Virus record (IMG/VR): IMGVR_UViG_3300045747_000353
Coordinates: 1 to 33,503 of that record
Reading direction: 5' to 3' (one strand)
DNA: 33,503 nt
Source of the DNA: a virus
Position numbers and translations under genes: made by a program. Position 1 is the first letter of the stretch. Every line of letters begins with the position of its first letter. The notes below the pieces were generated by a model. It searched no databases, was not told the DNA's origin, and saw only the letters and a program-made list of their open reading frames with translations. Shown piece after piece: positions 27,668 to 33,503 of this stretch.

Positions 27668-28027
27668 TCATACTCCCCACCTTAGTAAAAACATTAGATA
27701 ATCTTTCTCATCGCGGAAATGAATACTTGATTCGTATCTGTGCCACCAACGACTCCAAGCATCTGGACGTTTATCATGTTTTCCAAATTGTTTTGCACAC
27801 CATTCATCTACTTCATCATAGAAGGTTGCATCAAACTCTGCTATGTACCATTTAGCACGGCTGAATTTGTACTTCTTGTGGAACTTAACAATGTTAGGAT
27901 CCTGTGTTGTCATTTTTTGCGTGAATATTAATCCTGCAGAAAGCGGCATAGGCTGTACGCCTATAATTTGTTGTGCAATCAACGATGGCATCATTTTTGT
28001 TATCATCGGCAGTATTACGTTTTTCAT
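27668..28027 (-). CDS. Chimeric small protein: T4-type gp23 capsid segment plus family tail
   Basis: 119 residues from the ATG in an ATGA overlap. Residues 8-34 (ITKMMPSLIAQQIIGVQPM...AGLIF) match the gp23 segment of T4-like phages, where T4 reads VRRAIPNLIAFDICGVQPM...GQVF: P.LIA..I.GVQPM....G..F is shared. The rest, EWCAKQFGKH...W and HFRDEKDYLMFLLRWGV, is the ordinary cluster-family domain. The capsid piece is too short to fold as a capsomer. Its presence suggests recombination or a decoy/assembly-binding role. Confidence 0.8.
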   Translation of the reverse strand: MKNVILPMITKMMPSLIAQQIIGVQPMPLSAGLIFTQKMTTQDPNIVKFHKKYKFSRAKWYIAEFDATFYDEVDEWCAKQFGKHDKRPDAWSRWWHRYESSIHFRDEKDYLMFLLRWGV

Positions 28028-28218
28028 TTTTGTTTCAATATAAAAAATGTTAAGTATTTTTCGGGAATATCTAACTCCCATTTAATATTAGGAACCGGAA
28101 CAACTGACATTGCCTCTACTATCTCAAGACACTTTAGTTTATCAATATCGTATTCAACACACATCTTGATTAAATTTATTGCTGTCATACACGGCAACGG
28201 ATCTAAATCTACTATCAT
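28024..28218 (-). CDS. Small cluster protein 6 (degenerate signature)
   Basis: 64 residues, ATGA overlaps at both ends. It ends PEKYLTFFILKQK, a worn form of the EKDxxMFxLRW tail, and lacks the W block. Function unknown. Confidence 0.65.
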   Translation of the reverse strand: MIVDLDPLPCMTAINLIKMCVEYDIDKLKCLEIVEAMSVVPVPNIKWELDIPEKYLTFFILKQK

Positions 28219-28475
28219 TTCCCCCACCTTATTAAAAACATTGTCTTATCGCTTGCTTTAACAAAATACATCCATCCTGGATATCCATTTCCCCTATACC
28301 ATGTATCTGTTGCGAACGTTTGCTCACACCACTTGCTCATTGCTAAAATCTCTGCATCGTAATAATTGATTAGAGATGCACGATGTGGCATAACTACCCG
28401 ATTCACTCCGTAATCTACAACAAGCGAATCTTTTGGGATTACTTTTATCTTCCGTTTCTTCTTGGGCTTTTTCAT
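28215..28475 (-). CDS. Small 'F..EKD..MF.LRW' family protein 7
   Basis: 86 residues, ATGA overlaps. A very basic N terminus (KKPKKKRKIK) might bind nucleic acid. KWCEQTFATDTWYRG and MYFVKASDKTMFLIRWGK are the two conserved blocks. Function unknown. Confidence 0.78.
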   Translation of the reverse strand: MKKPKKKRKIKVIPKDSLVVDYGVNRVVMPHRASLINYYDAEILAMSKWCEQTFATDTWYRGNGYPGWMYFVKASDKTMFLIRWGK

Positions 28476-28669
28476 TTGCCGGCCCATCGTAGTAGAAACA
28501 TCAAATGATCCTTTTCGCTATAAAAATAAATTCTTCCGATCCTAACAAACCATCTTCCTGCACTTACTGGACCTAAATTGTCCGTTAGCCAAGTTACTAA
28601 CTCTTTTGGTACACCCACTGACTGGTTTAATTCTACAATATGGTATTCGTGATTTACTTTAATTTCCAT
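28472..28669 (-). CDS. Small 'F..EKD..MF.LRW' family protein 8
   Basis: 65 residues from the ATG at 28669, two bases after the previous stop. TWLTDNLGPVSAGRWFVR and IYFYSEKDHLMFLLRWAGK form nearly the whole protein, so it is close to the minimal family domain. Confidence 0.78.
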   Translation of the reverse strand: MEIKVNHEYHIVELNQSVGVPKELVTWLTDNLGPVSAGRWFVRIGRIYFYSEKDHLMFLLRWAGK

Positions 28670-28671
28670 TA

Positions 28672-28926
28672 TTATTTCCCCCACCTTAATAAAAAGAGTG
28701 TTAAATCTTGCTTGTCTCTAAATCGTATTTCACCCCACATTATATCATCTTTCCACCGTGGACGAGATGTATCAACTACTAATCCTGGAGCTCCGTATAT
28801 TTCCTTGCACCATGTCCGCATGTCGTCCCGTTTCGCGTTCTCTGCCCTTAGTGCAGCGCCCCAAGCATTAAAGGCAGCTACCCAATAACCGAATTCAGTA
28901 AATTCTTGATATACATGAAATTTCAC
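28672..28926 (-). CDS. Small 'F..EKD..MF.LRW' family protein 9
   Basis: 84 residues starting with GTG in a GTGA overlap. TWCKEIYGAPGLVVDTSRPRW and IRFRDKQDLTLFLLRWGK are the conserved blocks; the N terminus has an aromatic- and Ala-rich segment. Function unknown. Confidence 0.76.
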   Translation of the reverse strand: MKFHVYQEFTEFGYWVAAFNAWGAALRAENAKRDDMRTWCKEIYGAPGLVVDTSRPRWKDDIMWGEIRFRDKQDLTLFLLRWGK

Positions 28927-29150
28927 AAGTGTCCAAACTTTAAAGCAAACACAAGGGCGGGACGTTCGTTTTCAAACTGAAAGATTGTCCCGCCACCTTG
29001 CAGCCATTGCACATAGTATCTGTCAAAATCGCTTGCTTCGCTTATATTTGTACTGCACCAATTAAACATTGCATCAGTACTATCTTTAACTTTCACTTTA
29101 TGGCGGAAATTAGGATTAGACATGCCGCCCTCGCTATGATATCTTTTCAT
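28923..29150 (-). CDS. Small cluster protein 10 (variant signature)
   Basis: 75 residues, ATGA overlap with gene 11. NWCSTNISEASDFDRYYVQW is the W block; the tail is FQFENERPALVFALKFGHL, with LRW replaced by LKF. An alternative start lies at 29123. Function unknown. Confidence 0.72.
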   Translation of the reverse strand: MKRYHSEGGMSNPNFRHKVKVKDSTDAMFNWCSTNISEASDFDRYYVQWLQGGGTIFQFENERPALVFALKFGHL

Positions 29151-29392
29151 CGCTTTATAATATAATTGCTATACTGTAATATAAACATACTTGCATGCTT
29201 TTCAGTGTAAAATGAAAATACTGTGTGTCTTATTGTAAAGTCAAACGTATCGTTTTCATACCTCTCTGATATTCCCCCGGGGTTGAAACTAAAATCAAAG
29301 TCCACTCCTTGTACCATTCCTTGCTTTCGCAAAGACTGAACAATATCAGTTACTTCATTAGCTTTCTTCTTCCATAGCTTAACTTCGATCAT
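29147..29392 (-). CDS. Small cluster protein 11 (variant signature)
   Basis: 81 residues. The tail VFSFYTEKHASMFILQYSN keeps F..EKH..MF.L but ends QYSNYIIKR instead of RW. The W block is lost. It starts 14 bp inside gene 12. Confidence 0.72.
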   Translation of the reverse strand: MIEVKLWKKKANEVTDIVQSLRKQGMVQGVDFDFSFNPGGISERYENDTFDFTIRHTVFSFYTEKHASMFILQYSNYIIKR

Positions 29393-29594
29393 CTACATGT
29401 AATTCTCTTAAATTAGGATGACTGCCCCATCGTAGTAAAAACAGTGCTACATCTTTTTCTTCTGCAAAGTAGAACCCGTTATGACCTGCATCCCATCGTT
29501 TACCGATATTACCAAACTGGTCTCGTGCCCATTCGAAGTATTCGTTCTCCAACGGAGCAATACTCGTATCTCTAATAAAAAATTTAAAATCCAT
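29379..29594 (-). CDS. Small 'F..EKD..MF.LRW' family protein 12
   Basis: 71 residues from the ATG at 29594 with GGAG upstream. EWARDQFGNIGKRWDAGHNG and FYFAEEKDVALFLLRWGSH are present, followed by a unique 12-residue tail, so the signature need not be C-terminal. Confidence 0.76.
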   Translation of the reverse strand: MDFKFFIRDTSIAPLENEYFEWARDQFGNIGKRWDAGHNGFYFAEEKDVALFLLRWGSHPNLRELHVDDRS

Positions 29595-29832
29595 TAAACT
29601 CACTCCACCTTAATACAAACATCGACAAGTGCTTTGCTTCTTTAAACGCATAGGTTGTATTTCCAAACATACTATGCATAACCCAAATCTTGCCGTCCAT
29701 ACCTTCCCAAGTTTTTGGAGTTGCATAAGACCAACCGCCTAATCCAATATTTTCATGACACCATTTTTCCATTGCTGGATGCTGATGATAGCGTTCTTTG
29801 CCAAATGTAATCCAGCTTGCTGTATTGTTCAT
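29584..29832 (-). CDS. Small 'F..EKD..MF.LRW' family protein 13
   Basis: 82 residues, ATGA overlap with gene 14. KWCHENIGLGGWSY and YAFKEAKHLSMFVLRWSE carry the two blocks. Function unknown. Confidence 0.77.
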   Translation of the reverse strand: MNNTASWITFGKERYHQHPAMEKWCHENIGLGGWSYATPKTWEGMDGKIWVMHSMFGNTTYAFKEAKHLSMFVLRWSEFNGF

Positions 29833-30218
29833 GAATATTTCAATGCTATTAACACAGCATCCTTATCATTGTTAGTTCCTACAAACACCTGGTCACCTCC
29901 ACTAAACTCATTAAAGTGAAAGCATCCGTCCCAGCGATTCTTTTCGCCTCTTGCAAAGTGATACACTGTGCAATTATCTAAGTCTCGTCGAGGGTACATA
30001 TACTGTTGAAAGTCTTTATTAGGTACCCAACCATGCGGTTCGTTGTGATCAAATATTTTGGTAGACACAGGAAGTATATACTTAAAGTTCATAAACATAT
30101 TTTCAATTGTATTAGCACGGCGAACAATATTTTCTTCTTGCCACTTACGCCAATCTCGTTCTTGCTTTGATAAGCCAGTTCGCCATGTAAGCCACTTGTC
30201 TTTTATGTACGCTTTCAT
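29829..30218 (-). CDS. Larger cluster protein 14 (variant signature)
   Basis: 129 residues, ATGA overlaps at both ends. The N terminus WLTWRTGLSKQERDWRKWQEENIVRRANTIENMF is Trp/Arg-rich and helical; the tail VFVGTNNDKDAVLIALKYS is a distant form of the signature. Function unknown. Confidence 0.75.
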   Translation of the reverse strand: MKAYIKDKWLTWRTGLSKQERDWRKWQEENIVRRANTIENMFMNFKYILPVSTKIFDHNEPHGWVPNKDFQQYMYPRRDLDNCTVYHFARGEKNRWDGCFHFNEFSGGDQVFVGTNNDKDAVLIALKYS

Positions 30219-30493
30219 GCCCACCTCAATATAAACATAGTACGATCTGCTTCATTTCGAAACCAAAATCGTTGGTCATTCATATACCAACGTTGACATC
30301 CTTCGTCCCAACAGCTTGCAGGTTCTCCAAATATTTTAGTTGTCCACTTCTCCATCTCTTGCCAGTTCGCAAACACTGGCCTTACAACAAAATACTTTGC
30401 ACCGTGCAACCGCTTTTCTTCTATATACATTTTCGATTCCGGAATGTAAGGGCAATATATCGAAGCATGCAATGTTGTTAGTACCCTGACCAT
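30215..30493 (-). CDS. Small 'F..EKD..MF.LRW' family protein 15
   Basis: 92 residues; an internal ATG at 30430 is an alternative start. KWTTKIFGEPASCWDEGCQRW and FWFRNEADRTMFILRWA are the two conserved blocks. Function unknown. Confidence 0.75.
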   Translation of the reverse strand: MVRVLTTLHASIYCPYIPESKMYIEEKRLHGAKYFVVRPVFANWQEMEKWTTKIFGEPASCWDEGCQRWYMNDQRFWFRNEADRTMFILRWA

Positions 30494-30792
30494 GCTAGTG
30501 CCAACATAGAATAAAGTTTTTCATGAACATCAAACTTATTAGCATCCACTGGCCAATTGGTACTCGGATGTTCATACCAAAGTTCTTTAGATTGATTTCG
30601 AATCCAATAGCCTGCTTGCGACGATACTAATACAGTATACCACATTGAACCATCTACTACTGCTTTATCAATCATTGTAATCTTTCTAGTTAGTATATTC
30701 CGCGCATGTACATAGTACATGCTCTTTCCAGTATGCCGTGCGGAATATACTATAGGCATCTCGCTGTTTTCTATCGACACAACTTCTTTCAT
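30478..30792 (-). CDS. Cluster protein 16 (weak signature)
   Basis: 104 residues, first gene of the cluster, joined to the metallophosphoesterase gene by an ATGA overlap. The tail KFDVHEKLYSMLALAWSGY weakly recalls the signature; the middle (YTVLVSSQAGYWIRNQSKELWYE) is beta-rich. Function unknown. Confidence 0.7.
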   Translation of the reverse strand: MKEVVSIENSEMPIVYSARHTGKSMYYVHARNILTRKITMIDKAVVDGSMWYTVLVSSQAGYWIRNQSKELWYEHPSTNWPVDANKFDVHEKLYSMLALAWSGY

Positions 30793-31625
30793 ACTTCAAA
30801 GTAGAATGCAGGGTCGAAGATCGTTGCTTGAAACTCATGTCCTGCATAACCACGAGGGTTACTCATCACATGCGTATCGCCAATCATGTAATCAACTGGA
30901 TCATGCATGTGTCCGTGAACCCATGCTTGAATCTGCGGATGATCCATAATGAACTCGGTTAAATTACTATGATAACCAAAATTCATATGGAAGTCCCGAC
31001 CGTCTTGATAATGCGGAGCAATACTCAACGGGCTAGGTGCATGATGACTAATAACAACAACCTTATCGTTTTCGTGACAGTCCAAAAACAACTTTAACGA
31101 TTCTACAGTCTCTTTGAATACACCTGCAACATAAGCAGGAGTGAACTTGTTTGTATAGTATGAGTCACCGTAAGGCAACTGAATCTTAATACTATCGCCG
31201 TGCTTGATTGAAGAGAAATCGTACATACTTTGCTCAACAACTTGCATAGTCAGCGGATCACGCTTGTTCATATCAGTCCAGAACGTTCCCCCGAAGAAAT
31301 GCACATCCTCGATCTGCATACTTTCTGCTTCGAGGATACGGACGTTATCGGGCATTTCACGCTTTAAGCGTGCCGGAGTATCTTGGTAACTATTGCTGTA
31401 ATGTTCATGATTACCCAAAACGTAAATTACCTGTTCGTACTTAATGAATTCTTCGTTGATAAAACGACGATACCGATCTGCAAGGAACGTGTCCTTTTTA
31501 GTATTATCTGCAAGACGTAAGTGCCCTGCTTCCATAATATCACCCGCAGCGATAAGGACATCTCCGCCAGGAAGAATCAGATCTTCAAAATTCAAATGCA
31601 CATCGGAAATCAAATTAATTTTCAT
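30789..31625 (-). CDS. Calcineurin-like metallophosphoesterase
   Basis: 278 residues. The metal-binding motifs run in order: D8-x-H10 (ISDVH), G28-D29, G71-N72-H73-E, SHHAP and GHMH. This is the full two-metal site, so the enzyme should hydrolyse a phosphomonoester or diester (nucleotide, cyclic nucleotide or similar). The substrate is not apparent. AAGGAT precedes the start, and a strong sigma70 promoter (31659-31687) lies 34 nt upstream. It heads the operon containing the sixteen small genes. Confidence 0.92.
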   Translation of the reverse strand: MKINLISDVHLNFEDLILPGGDVLIAAGDIMEAGHLRLADNTKKDTFLADRYRRFINEEFIKYEQVIYVLGNHEHYSNSYQDTPARLKREMPDNVRILEAESMQIEDVHFFGGTFWTDMNKRDPLTMQVVEQSMYDFSSIKHGDSIKIQLPYGDSYYTNKFTPAYVAGVFKETVESLKLFLDCHENDKVVVISHHAPSPLSIAPHYQDGRDFHMNFGYHSNLTEFIMDHPQIQAWVHGHMHDPVDYMIGDTHVMSNPRGYAGHEFQATIFDPAFYFEV

Positions 31626-31658
31626 GGCTATCCTTAAAAATATTACTCTCTTAATACA

Positions 31659-31687
31659 ATTATAACAGGTATTACCTAATCTGTCAA
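31659..31687 (-). promoter_or_regulatory. Sigma70-type promoter with palindromic spacer
   Basis: TTGACA, 17 nt, TATAAT on the minus strand. The spacer contains the perfect palindrome AGGTATTACCT. It should drive the metallophosphoesterase and the sixteen small genes early in infection. Confidence 0.85.
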
Positions 31688-32181
31688 GTCTAATCTGTAG
31701 TTAGAAGCGAGCAAAGCTCACTTGAGATGTCGCTTATCGCTCATCTCTTTTATAGAGAGAAGATATATTATCCAGATTCTGGAGTCAGATTTTGCCCTTT
31801 TTACGGGCAAAAAAAATGAAATTATCCGAGTTCCTTTCATCGGTAGCATGTGGCGTGTATAGAGGCGGTCATCCGGTACCTCGAGCCATGATCTTATATA
31901 TGACGGCGGACTGTACATGCAAGCTACCACATATACAGCCGTGGGAGTACTACTCCCTCATTTAGCCTTTGGTGAAACATATTCAAACAGCAAAATCGGT
32001 TGTACGTAGGCGTATCCGATCATCATCCTTGCGGGTAGTTGCTAAGTACTTTTTTTGACCAAAAAGAATTTACTGTCCCCGTGACCCTAGGTCCGGTTAT
32101 CATAGGCACACGGAATAAGCCTGTGCAAGCATCATGTCATAGTTGTTTATTATATAACAAATCTTAAAGTACATGTTTGGT

Positions 32182-32187
32182 TAAATA
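32182..32187 (+). promoter_or_regulatory. Late-promoter-like box TAAATA before hemA
   Basis: GGTTAAATACA on the plus strand, 8 nt before the hemA ATG. No Shine-Dalgarno is visible between, so translation from such a transcript would be leaderless. Confidence 0.4.
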
Positions 32188-32195
32188 CATATATT

Positions 32196-33407
32196 ATGCT
32201 CAAACCAAAAACACAAGACGCAATTTCAGCCAGCTTAGAAAAACTTAAAACAGACGGAAACTATCGTGTGTTCACAGATATCCTAAGAGAACGTGGAAAG
32301 TTCCCTAACGCAATTTACTATGGACGTTACAATATTAAACACATTACTAATTGGTGTTCAAACGACTACTTAGGTATGGGACAACACAAAGTAGTGCTCG
32401 ATGCTATGCATACCGCTTTGGATCATGCCGGTGCCGGCGCCGGGGGGACACGCAACATTTCCGGAACAACTCACTATCATGTTGCACTAGAAAGCGAACT
32501 TGCGAAATTACACGATAAAACATGTGCTTTGACCTTTACAAGTGGCTATGTTGCTAACCAGTCAACTCTGTCGGTTTTAGGTCTTTTATTGCCTAATGTC
32601 CACTATATTTCAGACGAAAACAATCATAATTCGATGATTGTAGGCATTAGATCTAGTAAAGCACCTAGAACAGTGTGGCGTCACAATGATCTCAAACATT
32701 TAAAAGAAATCCTAGAAAGCTTAGACCCCGCTTGCCAACCCATAATTGCAATGGAGGGAGTGTATAGTATGGACGGAGACAAGGGAGTGATATCGGAGGT
32801 ATGTGAGATTGCCCGTATGCACGGAGCAATGGTCTATGTTGACGAAGTTCACGCAGTTGGGTTATATGGAAGTCGTGGCGCAGGCATTGCTGAAGAACAG
32901 AAATGTGTCGACGGAGTGGATGTTATCCAAGGTACCCTTGCTAAAGGATTTGGAGTGCAAGGTGGGTACGTTGCAGGCAGCAGAGATCTAATTGATATGA
33001 TCCGGTCCTATGCACAAGGGTTTATCTTTTCCACAAGTATGAGTCCAGTATTGTGCGCAGGTGCTCTTGCAAGTGTTAAGTATGTACAAGATCATCCAAG
33101 CTTAAGAGAAAAGATTTTTCAAGTTGCTCAATCGACAAGAGAGCATCTAACAGCAGCAGGATTGGAAGTAAATCCGTTAAGCATCGGCGGACACATCGTT
33201 CCTGTTATGGTGCGCGATGCTAAAAAGTGTAAATCAATAAGCGATTGGTTGTTAGAAGAAAAAGCAATATATGCCCAACCTATTAATTATCCAACAGTGG
33301 GTTGGGGTGACGAACGGCTTCGACTATGTCCTACGCCCAATCATTCAGAAGCAGATATAGATTATCTTACAAAAAGCCTTAAGGAGGCATTCAATGGACA
33401 AAATTAA
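32196..33407 (+). CDS. hemA: 5-aminolevulinate synthase (ALAS)
   Basis: 403 residues, the full bacterial length. YRVFTDILRERGKFPNA, GAGAGGTRNISGTTHYH and YVDEVHAVGLYGSRGAG (D216 for the PLP ring nitrogen) match ALAS. K250 in GTLAKGFG is the PLP lysine, and NYPTVGWGDERLRLCPTPNH is the ALAS C-terminal line that separates it from KBL and BioF. It condenses glycine with succinyl-CoA, the committed step of heme synthesis in alphaproteobacteria. LAKGFG differs from the usual LGKAFG. It probably supplies heme for the heme oxygenase and bilin reductase 7-8 kb away. The next gene starts 14 bp before its stop. Confidence 0.95.
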   Translation: MLKPKTQDAISASLEKLKTDGNYRVFTDILRERGKFPNAIYYGRYNIKHITNWCSNDYLGMGQHKVVLDAMHTALDHAGAGAGGTRNISGTTHYHVALESELAKLHDKTCALTFTSGYVANQSTLSVLGLLLPNVHYISDENNHNSMIVGIRSSKAPRTVWRHNDLKHLKEILESLDPACQPIIAMEGVYSMDGDKGVISEVCEIARMHGAMVYVDEVHAVGLYGSRGAGIAEEQKCVDGVDVIQGTLAKGFGVQGGYVAGSRDLIDMIRSYAQGFIFSTSMSPVLCAGALASVKYVQDHPSLREKIFQVAQSTREHLTAAGLEVNPLSIGGHIVPVMVRDAKKCKSISDWLLEEKAIYAQPINYPTVGWGDERLRLCPTPNHSEADIDYLTKSLKEAFNGQN

Positions 33408-33503
33408 AAAAGCAATTTGGTTTACATTTGGAATTATTTTTCTAGGTGTTGCATACTTAGGTACATTTGTTCCAGGACTTCCTTGGAGTACTCCTGCACT
33501 GTT
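33394..33503 (+). CDS. DUF454/YbaN-like inner-membrane protein (truncated by window)
   Basis: The first 36 residues are visible. An AAGGAGG site precedes the ATG inside hemA. The hydrophobic helix IWFTFGIIFLGVAYLGTFVPGLPWSTPAL matches the start of DUF454 (YbaN) proteins, which read GxxxxxLGxxGxxLPxLPTTPF. It is translationally coupled to hemA. Its role is unknown, and the rest of the gene lies beyond the window. Confidence 0.7.
   Translation, partial: MDKIKKAIWFTFGIIFLGVAYLGTFVPGLPWSTPAL

Larger units (their letters stand above)
31626..32195. other. Structured divergent intergenic region (~570 bp)
   Basis: I see no supported gene. It holds the 31659-31687 promoter and, further right, several strong plus-strand hairpins: GAGATG...CATCTC (31714-31737 area), GGTA-GCATGT...ACATGC-AAGC-TACC around GTCAT...ATGAC (about 31842-31927), GGGAGTACTACTCCC, and CCGTG..CCTA...TAGG..CACGG next to a competing GCACACGG/CCTGTGC pairing (about 32080-32130). 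A T7 run lies near 32050. It looks like one or more structured RNAs and/or the hemA leader. Confidence 0.5.

Noticed and set aside
31718-31930. A 70-codon minus-strand frame in the hemA leader
   Set aside because: It has no ribosome site or recognisable composition, and it lies across strong RNA hairpins.
32196-33407. 2-amino-3-ketobutyrate ligase or 8-amino-7-oxononanoate synthase instead of ALAS
   Set aside because: The N-terminal YRVF..L.R..G.FP.A and the C-terminal NYPTV..G.ERLR..PTP.H lines are specific to ALAS within this family.

Overview
The window reads as part of a large T4-like (myovirus-type) bacteriophage genome. The signs are dense, mostly head-to-tail genes with 4-bp ATGA/GTGA overlaps, many ATAAATA late-promoter-like boxes, an array of about 40 tRNA and tRNA-like genes laced with GIY-YIG and HNH/endonuclease VII genes, a segment of T4-type major capsid protein (gp23) embedded in a small gene, and phage-type accessory genes (Hsp20, ClpS, 5'-nucleotidase, phosphatase). 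A complete 5-aminolevulinate synthase gene points to an alphaproteobacterial host, because the C4 route to heme is typical of that class. The host assignment is inference.

Layout. (1) 1-9534, minus strand: an early-type transcription unit driven by three tandem sigma70-like promoters (9320-9534), with further promoters inside. It carries tRNAs for most amino acids, an RNase P RNA gene (3238-3643), two GIY-YIG endonucleases, an HNH endonuclease, an endonuclease VII-like gene, and at the far end a response-regulator receiver protein and a dual-specificity phosphatase. Several RNA genes are unusual: two look circularly permuted (Trp, Ser), one is interrupted, and four ~59-nt elements keep an acceptor-like stem and in most cases an anticodon-like arm but have no T arm. 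(2) 9553-21312: nucleotide-sugar and glycosyltransferase genes. UXS and a GT17 enzyme lie on the minus strand; a 12-gene plus-strand operon encodes an RfbH-like 3-dehydrase, a split thiamine-diphosphate enzyme, RmlB/RmlC-like proteins, two more short-chain dehydrogenase/reductase (SDR) proteins, glycosyltransferases and a methyltransferase. Paralogous glycosyltransferase pairs sit at both ends of the cluster. It probably makes and transfers an unusual deoxy sugar. (3) 21367-26674, minus: DD-carboxypeptidase, a secreted protein, a 555-residue protein, a ferredoxin-dependent bilin reductase, heme oxygenase, ClpS, Hsp20 and a nucleotidase. (4) 26682-30792, minus: sixteen tiny, mostly overlapping genes, nearly all ending in a shared 'F..EKD..MF.LRW' signature, followed upstream by a metallophosphoesterase (to 31625). 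(5) 31626-32195: a structured non-coding divergent region. (6) 32196-end, plus: hemA (ALAS) and the start of a DUF454/YbaN-like membrane protein.

How the parts fit together. ALAS commits host succinyl-CoA and glycine to heme, heme oxygenase opens heme to biliverdin, and the bilin reductase reduces biliverdin to a pink or blue bilin. Together they form a nearly self-contained heme-to-bilin module. The tRNA array plus a phage RNase P RNA suggests the virus supplies both tRNAs and the catalytic RNA that matures their 5' ends. All functional calls rest on motifs read by eye; no database search was run.
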